NCBI GenBank assembly: GCA_012656075.1 | Contig: JAAKBF010000235.1 | Coordinates: 186,001 to 250,000, forward strand | Reading direction: 5' to 3' | Length of the DNA: 64,000 bases | From: Phytophthora hibernalis | Lineage: Eukaryota; Oomycota; Peronosporomycetes; Peronosporales; Peronosporaceae | Part shown: positions 1 through 11,283 of the stretch, piece after piece | Position numbering within the stretch: the stretch's first letter is position 1 | Layout of the letters: each line of letters starts with the position of its first letter | Program-made: the position numbers and the translations under genes | Notes under the pieces: generated by a model | Databases searched by the model: none | Seen by the model: the letters and a program-made list of their open reading frames with translations, nothing else | What the model was told of the DNA's origin: nothing

Positions 1-779
1 GCAACTGTTCGAACCGTTCCTGAAGATGACATGCTAAAGCCAGATACGGGTCTTGTTGCAAACGGTTTAGATTACGGTTCTCAAGTTCAACCGTATGAAG
101 TTGCTAAAGACCTCTAATGCTTGTCCTATTTCATCCGTTTCGGGGTTGGAAGATTTACGACTTCAAATTATCGCACATTTGACGAATATTACAAAGATTG
201 GTGGGAAAACTACGCTACAACTGGAGCACGTGTTTTTATAGCATTCCAATGACTATTACGTGTCCCGGAACTTGCACAGCAGCGCTCGAACGATGATATG
301 GAAAGATATATGAGCTGTGTTGAAGACGCGCCTAATGACCGCTCCGATTGTGGCTCAAATAGCGAATCAGATTGAGCCTTCGAGCCCGAAGATGACCAAT
401 CCGTAGATAGCTATCAAATCTGGGATGATACAGCTCTTCTAGCAGCTCCAACCCTTTATAGTACAAGTTATACAACTGGAATAAGCCGGTCACTGTCTGC
501 AGCGGGACTATCGGCCAGTTCTCAGCAGGAGTTCGATCATGGGGATTCAGTGTACACTGCAATAGAACTCGATACACTTGAGAGCGCAATTGCAGCAGCC
601 GAAGATAATTTATCCGCCCAGGAAAAAGTGTCCGCCTCTCACAGTGCCATCCGGCGCGACGATTTATGTCCCACCCGAGTTCTCTTGTTGGCATGCGCGA
701 TTGCACGTGCTAACACTTGGATTGATCCAGACACGCTGCTTCCACCGCCTATCGACCCTATGGAATTTAACGCTTCCTT
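1..779 (+). pseudogene. Degenerate region upstream of Helitron-type helicase
   Basis: Plus-strand reading frames here are open in short stretches but broken by stops at about 117, 250 and 375. They lead directly into the helicase at about 780, so this is probably the decayed middle part of a Helitron Rep/helicase protein. I see no recognisable replication-initiator (HUH) motif, and the window begins inside the element. The assignment rests only on position and orientation. Confidence 0.35.
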
Positions 780-1862
780 GTCAGACCTTTCCAGGCGTTT
801 TTGCCTGAACACAAGGCATTTATTCGTGTCGGCTGGCCCTTTTTGCAACCCGTCTTATCCGAGGCACCGGATACTGTTGACCAGGTGATCGCATTTCTCG
901 GAAGAGGGCCTGGCACCGGCAAAAGTCAGGTAATACGGTCCTTACAAGTGCTCGCTTCGTCTTGGGTATGTGAAGATGCAATACGAACCATTGCATACCA
1001 AGGTGTTGCTGCCGAGGCTGCAAACGGCCAAACCATTCACAAACTTTTCCAATGGGGAATCAGCAAAGGGGCCCACAGAAAACGGTACACGGCTCGGGAC
1101 AAAGATCAATTCGCCCGATTTAAACTACTTATCATGGATGAGGTTTCTACGACGGATGCTAAACTTATCGGTATGAGGGATATTGCTTTTCGCGCCCTCA
1201 ATAATGAGCCTAGCAAACGTTTTGGCGGGGTGCACATTTATTCGCCGGGGATTGGCTGCAGCAATTGCCCGTAGCAGGACACCCAGCATTCGTGGTACAG
1301 ACGCCCCCTCCAACTCCACGTAGAGAATCAGCACAGACTGCGGATGACGCAACTACCGTCTATTTGCTCCGCCAACGTGGGATAGAAGCCTACCACGATG
1401 TAAACGAAGTGGTAATGCTGGAAGTGAATATGCGTCATCGCGGCGACCCCAGTTTGGCGGGATATTTTGGAGCGGTGGCGTGTTGGTAACTACAGGCAGG
1501 AAGACGTTGATCTGTTGAACTTTCGCTGTGCAAACAAAAACTGGCAAGACGCAGCATTGACGGATAAAAAGGCATTCTGTCCAATACTCGTGACCTCCAA
1601 TGCGCTTCGCGTCGAATTCAATAATCTAGCAGCCGTGGAGTATCGCAAGCAAACCAAGTAAGCCCTCCATCATTTTCCTGCCGTTGTTACTCGGCGGCAT
1701 TTTCACCTCTCACAGAACCAGCGTAACAGTTTGGCTCATATCAGAAGTGATAAAACCGGTGGACTACCTATGGTAATACTGATAGCCGTGGGCTTGCCGA
1801 TGTAGTGCACTAAAAATATGTCGCGTGCGCTTCATTTGGCCAACGGCACACTTGGCACGGTA
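780..1862 (+). pseudogene. Helitron-type Pif1 helicase, N-terminal part
   Basis: This encodes a Pif1-family DNA helicase of the kind carried by Helitron rolling-circle transposons. A Walker A motif (GRGPGTGKS, near 900-930) is followed by ANGQTIHKLF, a Walker B-like LLIMDEVS (near 1125-1145) and a later NMRHRGDPSLAGYF block. Frame changes occur near 790, 1260 and 1470, and there is a TAA near 1660, so the copy is dead. The last readable block is the NGTLGTV motif that normally precedes the C-terminal helicase region. It is interrupted exactly at 1862 by the pogo-like insertion and resumes at 4175. Other Pif1 helicases are possible, but the transposon context favours a Helitron. Confidence 0.75.
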
Positions 1863-4174
1863 TACGTAGTGGACACGTTCCATGACAATTTTGGGCCGAC
1901 CTGAAAACAATGATAAACTGGTCCAATCGAAGTTAGAGGGACCTCAAAACAAAGAGGGAGACTAGCTCTCTACGGTGGTGTATTGCTTGATTTTTTTCCA
2001 TTAACTTGTGCAGAGGTATCGAGGCTCAAAGAGCCCGCCTATTCGACCCTCCAAATCAGTCACGTTCCGTGACGCTATATATAACCTATACAAAAGCAAG
2101 GTTGTCACCAAGGAAGACGATGTTCTGGTCCAGCTCTTGAAGAGGGCATCGGTCGTGCTCTCCTTTTTTGGCACCTGGCAGGCTGGACATTCAGTCGACT
2201 TTAGGTCTCTCTTTCGCGCTTCAACCAGACGTCGTTGCCTCAGCACCGACGACTTGTCTTCTTGGCGCATCAACTTTAGCTCGTGGGCTACCAGCACGCG
2301 TTCCTTTTCCCTCAGCTGCTTCGACTGTTCTCGGTCTGATTTCTTCTGTTTCTGTGTCCTCTCTCTCTCCAATTTCTTCTGCTCTTGGGCACGCACCCGG
2401 TCAGCTTGTTGTTGTTCCTGCGCAAGTTTGTGCTCCGCTCGTTGCTGCTCTCTCACCCTCTTTTTCGCCGCGAGGTATTTCTGAACAACTTTCTCTTCTT
2501 GTTTTCGTACCCTATCAGCTTGCCTGTCTCGCTGTCGAGCAAACTTGGCCATCTTTTCCTCTTCTTTGGCCTTGATACAGGAGATAACAGCATCAGCAGT
2601 CATCAGTTTTCCTCCTTTGATTAATCCGTCTGGCTTGGCAAGCTTCGGCTTCTTACGCTCTTGAGTCTTCACCATATCCCAGTCGTTTAACGATAGAACT
2701 CGCACGGTGTCAGGATCTAGGCCGTCTCGCTTGAGCTGATTGCGTGTTCTTTCGGAGATAATTAGTGTTGGTTTGAGAATAATCATGGCCTTTTCTACCG
2801 GGCCGTCACCTATGATTCCACGCAGCATGGCTTCTTTACTCAGTGGAAAGAGCCCTGTCTTTTAAACCCACTAACCACATGTGTTCTCGTCCAACAGCGA
2901 GGTAGCGCAATGGATGCCAGCTCCACCATGTTGTACTTCGTAGCAGGATATCCATTGCGCACACGGAAAATATCGATTTCCTTATCGAGTTCACGCTTGA
3001 AATGCAGGAAAACGGTCGCGTCCAACGGCTGAAGAAAATGAGACGTGTGCGCTGGGAGAGTATGAATGAAAATCCCATCATTTTGGGCGTGCTCGAGGGT
3101 CCGGGCGGATATACGAGCGCTGCACCCATCCATTATTACCAGAACCGGCCGATCAGCCGGGATGTTGGCAGCAAACCACTCGAAGTATTGAATGAATAAC
3201 TCCGTGGTGATGAAAGCCGACTTGCTTGCAGCAAATGTTGAGCCACCTAGTACTTTGTTTGTATACTCTTCACACAGGGTCGCTCCCGACAGGATAAAAA
3301 ACGGAAGGACATGGCCACCATCGGCGTTCACACACACAAAGACTGACACATTTGTCCTGTCATCTGACTGCTGTGTATTTGCAGCTTTTCCTTTTGCCGC
3401 CAATACTGTTTTACCTCTGTGCGATCCCTGTCCGCACATACTAGATTCATCGAGATTCCAAGTGCGTGAAGACAGAAGCCTGGGAGCGAGCTTGAGAGTT
3501 TCATTGATCTCGTCGTAGAAAACGGAAATGTTTTCCGCAGTTGATGCTTCCGCGCGTTTTTCGTCTAACCGCTGTGGCTTTCGTTTGCTGAACACCTATC
3601 GGTGACGCTCTTGAAATCGGTTGACCCAGCGCAACGACGGAAAGTTGGCAGGAATGCTCCGTTCGTAAGGGCTTGACTCCACAATCTTGCGAACGAAAGC
3701 CGCCAGCTCCTGGCTAATCATACACTGGACCCGGTTTGTTCTCTTGAGGATGGACTCCACAATTTCAGCTTCTTCGCCTGCTGTTAGAACTGGATCGATG
3801 TGCTCCGTTTCGCGCTTCCAGTTGAACTGTCCCCGCAACGCGTCGTTGAATCCACATCCTGCCAATATCGTAAGCGCTTTCTGCTTCACGACCTGACTTT
3901 ACTGCAGCTACAGCTGCCTCTAGACGTTTAGATTCACTTATCGTTTTGCTCTGCTCCACTTCACAGTCATCTTTGTCGCTCGCGTCTTCCAGGTCCGGAA
4001 CAGCACGCATTGCTGCCCTAGCACTTCGTCCATGATTGGCGTCTTCTCTAAATGCTGTAAGATCGATCCGAAGCTCTCTTTTGATTGGATAAAATTGAAC
4101 TAATGAGCAGCTGTTATTCGCTAAAAATAGTGCTGTCACGGAAAGCGACGCTGTCACGTGTTGTCCGCTACGTA
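1863..4174 (-). mobile_element. pogo-like (Tc1/mariner superfamily) DNA transposon
   Basis: The left end reads TACGTAGTGGACA and the right end, read inward on the other strand, TACGTAGCGGACA. The element is flanked by TA on both sides (1861-1862 and 4175-4176), the target duplication expected for the Tc1/mariner/pogo superfamily. Length is 2,312 bp, with one transposase gene on the minus strand. Removing the element plus one TA rejoins the interrupted helicase reading frame, which independently fixes both ends. Confidence 0.88.
2001..3889 (-). pseudogene. pogo-like DDE_1 transposase with CENP-B-type HTH
   Basis: Reading on the minus strand, the N-terminal part (3889-3596) is a helix-turn-helix/CENP-B-type DNA-binding region ending in SLRWVNRFQERH. 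The DDE_1 catalytic core follows (3595-2840), with WNLDESSM, VLVIMDGCSARI and LPAHTSHFLQPLDATVF giving the expected acidic triad positions. The C-terminal part (2828-2001) is a strongly charged coiled coil rich in R, K, Q and E, followed by a CPACQ motif. The HTH and core are in one frame separated by a single TAG near 3595. The core and tail are joined only by a frameshift near 2868, where KTGLFPLSKEAMLRG resumes. It is a recently inactivated full-length transposase. Confidence 0.85.
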
Positions 4175-4587
4175 TAGTCCGGTTTCGAACAGCCATCGGT
4201 GACACCGTCCGCGTCCATGACTGCGGTCAATACGAATCTCATTTCCACACTAAGCCGGCCGAGATTATTTTTCTTCAACTTTACGAACGGACCCTCTCCC
4301 AAGCAATATCGCGCTCGGTGTTCCTGTTGGCGTAACCCCGTCCGATTTCGAAAAGAAAGCGGGGTGAAAATATCTATTCGCGATCGCTCCTTCTCCGTCA
4401 CTGTGAGTCAGGTACCCCTAATTCCTGCTTTTGCCTTGACGACCAAGAAATGCCAAGGCCTCACCGTGGAAAAGGTTGTCATCGACCCGTTGCAACATTT
4501 TACCTGCCGTCAGCCGCAGCGCTCTTCGTTCTACGTCGCTGTTGCCAGAGTGCCAGGACATGTTTCTCCTGGAGCCGCTAACACTTG
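4175..4587 (+). pseudogene. Helitron-type Pif1 helicase, C-terminal part
   Basis: This continues the helicase interrupted at 1862. After the TA site the frame reads VRFRTAIGDTVRV, and later reaches the conserved Pif1 C-terminal block PLIPAFALTTKKCQGLT (about 4410-4465), followed by SSFYVAVARV, the usual YVALSR motif. A TAA near 4336 and a frame change shortly before the conserved block show decay. The gene reads through to about 4587, where a TGA closes it. Confidence 0.75.
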
Positions 4588-5384
4588 ATTTTTGGCTCAC
4601 TTTAAACCTTCCGAAGCAGCTCTTGCCGAACCCAGCGCATTCACCGAGTGGAGGTAGAGTGTGATCGTCGTCACCAACACCTCGTCATTTAGTATTGCAT
4701 GAGTCAACTAATTTTGCAAAACATGGCACTCCAATGTCTACTTGCACTCACTCATCGATAGGTAAACGTATACTTCAAGTAGTATCAAACATGATTTTAA
4801 TTAAGAAAGTAATGAAAGCCTCTTTCTCCTTGCCTGGCTGCAAGCTACAGTGCCCAATCCGACTTGCCTCGTTCTTCCGACGGGCGATTTCGAATCGATT
4901 AATGGTTGTAAGGTAGATGCACCGGTAGCATGTACCTGGACTTGACATTGCCTCGCATCCAAGGTCGCTTGATATTATCCGAGACGCGATCTTAATATCC
5001 TGCATGATTCTGCCTGCTACCTATCCAGACAGGACGCTGGACACGGGCACGACTTTGTCAGGCAATGTGTGGTCTCTGTCATGTGACAGTGTCCACCGTT
5101 TGAGCGTGCACAGTAGACAACCACTATTATAACCATGGACCACTCTCGGTTGTGAATGACTGGGTATCCCTCATCACACCTTTGTAGACAGGGAAGTATA
5201 CGTCTTTGACACTGCTGCCAAGTTTCACGGTGCAGGGGGCGACAAATATGACGGTTGAATATTACTTCTCACTTTTATTTTTACTGGGAGAGTATCGTCT
5301 TTTGCAAAAAGCAATTTCGTAAATTGTATGCTCGTGTAACGCACGACTTTGTTTTAGGTAATTTCACCTCACCATTCAAAATGC
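4588..5384. other. Non-coding stretch, no gene seen
   Basis: About 800 bases of mixed composition with no convincing ORF on either strand. One copy of a short dispersed motif (TCGTGTAACGCACGACTTTG, near 5330-5350) is shared with the 7.4-8.2 kb region. Confidence 0.6.
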
Positions 5385-6588
5385 CTACAACCCCATTGCA
5401 TTCCCCAACATGTCCGGCAAGCGCCAACCAATTAATTGATCGAGACAATACATTACATGCATCAATGGCCGATTACGCCTAAGTACACGCCACGCACTGA
5501 ACGCACAAACATTCCAGTAGCGTGTATTATAGTCGTTTCCATACGCAAACGTAATCTCGTCCCCGTGCTTAATGTCCTGAATAGCAACTATGCCAACCCT
5601 GTAAACACCGGAAACCGTTCACTCCTCGGCCTGGCAGTTTGGAGCGCAACTGTGGTTAAAAACCCGAGATTGGTTACGATAACGTGCGCGTCGATAAATT
5701 TGTTGGTTCCGTACGCCATGATATATTCGCTCCGCCTTTTACTTTCCCGCTTCCTCTTCTCATTGGCAGAAATAATCTCCCCCACGTATTCTCTCACGAT
5801 GGCTCCCTTTTTTATACCCTCTAGTGTGAAAGCACCGTACCCCTTCCTTGTGTATCCTCGACTCAGATTTTGGCGCGCTGTCGACGATGCCCAAGGCCGA
5901 CTACAACACCTTCTCAACTTCAAAATGGCAAAAAAGAAAATTCAATACGTCATAAGGTAAAATCAAAATGACGTGAATAGTGACTGACGCACGTTTTTAT
6001 ATTTTGCATACGCGCCCTTCTGGCTCGTCCGCCTCCTCAATTGCTCCATCATGGGACTTAATGGTGTGGAACGAGTCTATGTGGCAAGATACGTGGTTAT
6101 AGCTTCGAAGAAGAGAAACCGGCCGCCTTCATCAAGCGTTCCTTAATAAACAGCTCTGGCGCGAGCACAAAGCGTATTTAAAATATCTGCAGTATATAAT
6201 TCCCTTTCAAACCCGTTGCTTCTTTAATATCATATTTGTCAACCCTGTGTCTTTTTGATTTTACGTTATGACGTATTGTATTTTCTTTTGCCATTTTGAG
6301 GTTGAAAAGGTGTATTAATACAGCCCTCCACGTAGAACGGCAGCATTCGATTCGTCGTTGACAATTTATGCATGCTTTTCCGCAAATATTCGTACACTGA
6401 CACCTGGAGATTCTCCATTCGCTGCCCTCTACAGCGCCAATGTTATGATCAATCCGAGTAAACCCTCGTGTATCTTTGTCTGTCGGCGCCTCGCTTGCAT
6501 CCTCGCGTGTAATGTAGCCATCAAGTGTTGTTTGCTTAAACCTTGCGCGTTTCACTTGGCACCTTGCGCCTGTTAATTTGCGCTCCAT
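5385..6588 (-). pseudogene. Broken AWS-SET-domain (histone lysine methyltransferase-like) gene
   Basis: On the minus strand an N-terminal segment (6588-6323) ends in a cysteine-rich AWS/pre-SET-like cluster, RCQCTNICGKACINCQ. A MITE (5906-6318) then interrupts it. The SET domain resumes with GYTRKGYGAFTLEGIKKG, AIVREYVGEIIS, and after a frameshift near 5660 the diagnostic NHSCAPNC motif and HGDEITFAYGNDYN. An in-frame TGA sits at 5619-5621 just after NHSC, where a tryptophan codon would be expected, and the post-SET cysteines (CLCVQC) are in another frame. SET proteins methylate lysines using S-adenosylmethionine, but this copy cannot make a working enzyme. Whether it was a host gene or a transposon-borne SET gene is unclear. 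Confidence 0.72.
5906..6318. mobile_element. MITE with about 62-bp inverted repeats inside the SET gene
   Basis: The sequence from 5906 (ACACCTTCTCAACTTCAAAA) and the reverse complement from about 6313 (ACACCTTTTCAACCTCAAAA) match over roughly 62 bases with a few mismatches and a 2-base indel. They enclose about 270 bases without an ORF. TACA lies at 5902-5905 and again at 6319-6322 as a possible 4-bp target duplication, though five extra bases (ATTAA) sit between the right repeat and that copy. The ends are therefore approximate and the superfamily is not assigned. Confidence 0.6.
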
Positions 6589-6852
6589 CGGGAAAGCGAA
6601 AATGTTTCCGCGTCAAGACATGTCGTCGAAGTCCTTCCATTAACAGGGCGATAAAAGCGCTCGAGAAGGAAAATCCAGGAAACCACTGTCACTTATAACA
6701 CTCGATCGGACCCCATTCATCATTATTGCAAGTGACGCGCAAGTCGATCAAGCCAATTATCTGACCATGCAGGACCACCAATTACTGGAGGAGGCTGTGC
6801 CGGTACCTGCGGCGGGTGGTGGCCTCCGTACGACTACTTCGTTAAAGTAATA

Positions 6853-7362
6853 CTACCTCCGTCCCGAATCATAATGTGCATTTTAATATTATGTGAGGCA
6901 CGCCATGTTTTTAAAGGAAAATTATTGGGTAAAATTGGATCAAATCTAACTATGTACGCCATTTGATCGGTCAATATGTGGTCGTAGGTTTATCCATACC
7001 AGTAATCAGTGTCTAATTGCAGGATTGTTTTCTAATCTGTGCAGATTGATTGGGCGTTAAACTATCTTAACGCATGCTAACCCAACAGCTGTGGACACAA
7101 CGATTGGGTAGGTTGAATCCGCAACTGGATCTGATAAATATTGAGAGCGCCGCGAAATTTTTAGTCGCCCGACTTGATAGGTGTGTTTGCAAAAGTGTAT
7201 GTAGTGATCCAACAATGCAACCAGTGTAAATGTAAAAAAATAGAGCAGCCGCACAAGACAGCTATCGCCTCAAAGAAGTCCTACGCGATATATCAATCGT
7301 TCTGTGAGTAAATGTATAAATATCATTACCTGAATGCACATTATGTTTCGGGCCGGAGGTAG
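6853..7362. mobile_element. Stowaway-like MITE (TA target duplication)
   Basis: The left end reads CTACCTCCGTCCCGAATCAT. The right end, read inward on the opposite strand, reads CTACCTCCGGCCCGAAACAT and continues to match for about ten more bases. TA flanks both sides (6851-6852 and 7363-7364). The 510-bp interior has no ORF. The TA duplication and the CTCCGTCCC-type end resemble Stowaway (Tc1/mariner-derived) MITEs. The end differs from the pogo-like element at 1863-4174, so that element is unlikely to be its source. Confidence 0.78.
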
Positions 7363-8389
7363 TACCAGATCCCAAGTACACACAAACGCCTGAATTTCAG
7401 AGCTTCTTCGTGCAACGCGCGACTTTGTCTATTATACAAGTATATTACTATTTTTCTTTATGACGGGGTGGAGCCAATAACGAAGAAGGTCGTGTGCATG
7501 CTCGCCTAGTCGCGGTTACGAAGCACAAGCAGTAGATGCGATAATGTTGTCCAACAGGTCATGTGCACTCTAAATAATTGTACGTGCACTACTGTAACTT
7601 CCAAGGACCACTTAAAGTCTACAGGGTGTAATTGTAAACAAGCACTGGCAATTTAGCACTGGTAACTTGTCAGTGGCAATCACTCCGCATAAATACCCGT
7701 TTTTGGATGGTCAACCCCACAAATCGTACGAAGTACTAGGATAACCTCCAGAACTTCTTCAAGCGCAGCGCGACTTTGTGATTTTTATGACACTAAAAAA
7801 CTGAAGGACAATAAAACTTCCGGCAGCATGGCTATCCGAGCCCTCGCATAGTCCTACCGGTAGTTTTGAAAAAGAAGGTACAGTGCTACCCTCACAGCAA
7901 TCAGTCAATATTTTGCACGGTATTTTGTGAAAGGAATTACCCAAAGAATACTTCATCCATTCCAGCTATGGGGGTTTAGTTGAGACCGCGGTAAACACCG
8001 TGCTACTAATCAATCTAGGTACAACTTGCGATTGAAGACAAGCGCTTCCTCTTCACTTTGACACCACACTTGGCTTCTAGGATTGAGATCCGCGGAAGTT
8101 ATTGTCACTCAAAAACGTCTCCTTTGGAAGTTGAAAATTGATTTTCTTTTTCCATATCGCGCGTTGCACGAAGAAGCACTGACATTCAGGCGAAGACAAA
8201 GACGATAAGAAGCGAGTTGCTTCTCGAAGGCTGTGGAAGAAGGCAAATAAAGGAAGAAAAACGATTTTACTCCTAAAAATATCAAGATCTTCGCTTGTCT
8301 ACACATATCCAATTCCTAAGCTTGTCGTAGGCATAACTGGCAGCAGTTGTTCAGCATTAAGAAATATGCCAGTGCCAGACATGTAACAG
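7363..8389. other. Non-coding stretch with a dispersed 26-bp motif
   Basis: No gene is visible. A motif of about 26 bases (CTTCTTCGTGCAACGCGCGA followed by CTTTGT) occurs at 7403-7428, in diverged form at 7754-7779, and in opposite orientation at about 8154-8176. A further partial copy lies at about 5330. It may mark fragments of a dispersed repeat. Confidence 0.5.
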
Positions 8390-8800
8390 GGACCACTTTC
8401 CGTTTGTGTGTCCCATAGTCTCTTGCAACACCATCACATCATATCTCCCAGGATCATCAGTCTTTTTGAAAGCTCTCAGCCATTCCTCTTGGTGGGCCGC
8501 GTTTCCTCCAAACCCGTTCATATTTTGAGATACGCAGCTAAATGTCCGTTCCTGCCGGTGAAGTGTGGCCGCCGCCGGCCGCGCTTCTTGTTCAAGTACG
8601 CGTTCCTCACTTTTGCGTGTGGCCAGGTCTCTAGCTTTCTCCTTCGGAATGCCTTGCGCAGCTATTTCTCCCGATTCTCCGCGCTGACCACCGCAAAGAA
8701 ATCACCAAGCGTCCGTTGGCGCGGTGCATGCCGCCTGCCCATCGCACTGGTGGGCGACCTCGCCGAGTGGTTTTGTGCAGACGTCCTATCACGTCTGCTG
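8390..8800 (-). pseudogene. LINE ORF2 fragment: start of AP endonuclease
   Basis: On the minus strand the frame reads a charged leader and then NMNGFGGNAAHQEEWLRAF and DVMVLQETMGHTNGK. This is the start of the apurinic endonuclease domain that opens ORF2 of APE-type LINEs (N-x-N-G and Q-E-T are the first catalytic blocks). The reading ends near 8390 and the rest of ORF2 is absent. LINEs usually lose their 5' end, so loss of the 3' part here points to later deletion or recombination. Confidence 0.65.
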
Positions 8801-8876
8801 GCCCCTCCAGTGTCACGTGTAGGAGAGGTCACGCTAAGCGACTGGCGGCCCTTAGCATCGTTTCGGGGCGGGATGC

Positions 8877-10450
8877 TCAGCTTCCATTAAAGTAAGCCGG
8901 TCTGCCCATGGGATTCCACTCGGGATTTCTATTGCCCCTCCCCAGTTGGCCCTGCCCGCCACCACCTCGCAGAGCTGGCTGACTGCCGGGTGCTCGTGGT
9001 ATAGCGATGACCATTTCTCTCTCGGTGCTCTGCCCAGGGGCGTGGTGCGCCAAGACCATACCGCGTATGGCAACGTGTGCAGGATGTGTCAACAATCCGC
9101 CCTCACCTCTGTTGGCCGTGCCCGTGATTCCGCTGCTGGTGCAGTCGTTCCCAGCGCGTCCCGTCCGCTGCAATGGTTCTGTCGCGCAGACTGCCCTTGT
9201 CCGTCGTGCAAGCTGCCATCCAAGGGCGGCAGTATTCCACCACCGTGCTGGTAGTCCTTGGGTCGCCTATCACTGCGCGGAGATAGTCGACTTGCGTATC
9301 GTACACCTCAGCCGCACCCCATCGCGTGAGTAATTCGTCAGGTATCATTTTAGCCGCCAACTCCGGATATGGAAGGAACTGAAACATACTGCGGAGAGCG
9401 GGCCTGTCATTAAGCAACCACGGGAGCATTGTCGCCAAATCATTGCCGTCTGGTAGTCCCACAGGTAGGTTTTTCTGGCAATGAGCCCTCTTCCGCCAGG
9501 CCACGATCGCGTTGCAGTTTTCCTTGAGTAACTGCCGTAGTTTATTCCGATCCGCCATTAACTCTGGTTCCAGTCCGATCGAGTTGAGAATGCGGCCCAG
9601 AGCCTCTCTCGTCACCCGCCCATGCGATGTGATCGGGCACCTGATCCCACCATCCTTCTCTACACTTTCCGAGCTTGCGTTTAGAGGTTGCCGAATCCTG
9701 GTACCCGTCAACTCCGCCGCGTCTTGTAGACGGCGCTCCTCTGCCTTCAGCCCAGCCGCCATCTTGGCGAAATCGTAGTAACAACTATCCAGTTTCTGGA
9801 TGCCGAGTCGCACATGGGCCAAATCGAGCCGGGCTCTGCGCTCCATCCCTCCCACGATGACTGCGTAAACGTCGTCACTGTCTTGGGAAACATCCACAGC
9901 CGAGATAAAGGCTTCGCTTTGATCTATAAGTACAAGCACCTCGTGAAACCACGAGTGCTGATCACAATGGGCCATAGCAAACTTCCTGCCTCCTTCTGCT
10001 TGCTACCTTGCAATGCGGTCTCCGTAATTTACGCCGTAGAAGTGTGATTCGTGTTTCTTCAGCACCATAATCGCAGGAATGACATGTAGACGCGCATACT
10101 GGTTCATGAGCACCTTCGCGTCTGCGTCTCCAAGTGGCCGCCCACAGCCCGTCTCGTGCACATCCCCGTTGGGCAGGACGTAGTCCTTGTAGTAGTAATA
10201 CTGTACGTGAGCGTCATTCTTGCAGTCCACAACCAGTACGAAAAGCGGCTCTCTAAGATATTGTGCCATCGCCCTGAGCACCTCCGCGCCCGCCTAAAAG
10301 TCTGCAGGGATTTGGGTGTTTACAAAGCGAGCTCTTTCTTGCGCATAGTGGTTAAAAAGTGCTGCAGTCGCGATTGCCATGTCCATGGGAGCCGGCTGCC
10401 TCGGGTACAAGCGTCTTAATTCCGCCCTTGGGTCCACCACCCCACACGCA
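8877..10450 (-). pseudogene. LINE ORF1-like protein with OTU-like region
   Basis: One minus-strand frame runs from about 10450 to 9103 with two in-frame TAG stops (about 10310 and 10003), then continues in another frame to 8877. The N-terminal part contains LRAMAQYLREPLFVLVVDCK and, about 60 residues later, HESHFYGVNY. This pattern resembles the second half of OTU cysteine proteases with the catalytic histidine. The upstream part with the cysteine is cut off where repeat R begins at 10483. The longest intact piece (9975-9103, 290 residues) has no domain I recognise, and the end is Gly/Arg/Asn-rich. The APE fragment directly downstream on the same strand makes ORF1 of a LINE the best reading. 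The OTU call is tentative. Confidence 0.5.
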
Positions 10451-10482
10451 GTATCGTTGGCAAGGTTATCATCATCAGCGTG

Positions 10483-11283
10483 TACACGCTGCGGAGATTT
10501 CTGAGTACTACTGCTATTAATTCATGTAGTAGTAGCTACAGTAACTGGAGTGCTGCTCGCTTCGGTGGCGTCTAACACCGTCGTGTCTTCCAACCACTCT
10601 ACAACTCGAACCAGTAGGGTACTGGAAGGAATCGCTACCTTTCACCAAAGGTTATTAGGAATGGTTATTTTTAATAGTGTCCCATTCGACTGAATAAGTG
10701 ACACAATACACCTACGTTACAAATTATTGGCACCGATGAGCTCCCATTATATCATTAAACTCAGTGTTGTATTGTACATGCATGGTTCTGCCATGACTGT
10801 AACGGATCAAGCGGTTCAAGATGTGATCGAGATGTCAACAAAATCATGGAAATACCAGTCCGTTGCTGATGCGAGGATATGTGTGTCGCCGGAGATGAGT
10901 CTTTGGAAGCTGAAATGGAGATGTATTGGCCGCTTAGAGTTTCTTGCATGGGAAATGTGTTCATCGAGATATATTACATGACGATAGGGGAAGTGCCAAC
11001 TCTGCCGTTGTGAGGACCAGGAACTCAGGATCGATGGGTTGTGCAAAATAGTGAAAATGTAGATCAAGCATCTCGCTGATGGCATCGCTTACTGCCAAAT
11101 AAACAGAATGAACATTTGCATTCTTCGGGCACGATGCGTGCAAAGTCATTTTACATTGTCATCGTGTGCCCCACCCGAAAATTGACACAGGGCATCTTTC
11201 AAGAGCACTTTGAGTTATTGCACTGGATCCACGACGTACAGGCGCAGACACCGTCTGTTCCTACTACGGCTTTGAGCGGTGTC
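10483..11283 (-). repeat. Repeat R, copy 1
   Basis: This matches the reverse complement of 19875-20668 along its length. Shared blocks include the 10483-10680 segment, the coding-like YRHVIYL.HI.HARNSKR and SFQRLIS blocks, AVRDAISEM, and the segment ending TTTGAGCG. Copy 1 has about 190 extra bases (10690-10880) compared with copy 2. Strand is set by the coding-like blocks. No known domain is recognised. It abuts LINE fragments on both sides. No clear terminal repeats or target duplication were found. Confidence 0.75.

Noticed and set aside
2008..2624. Plus-strand ORFs rich in serine, leucine and cysteine.
   Set aside because: Antisense shadows of the charged coiled-coil tail of the pogo transposase.
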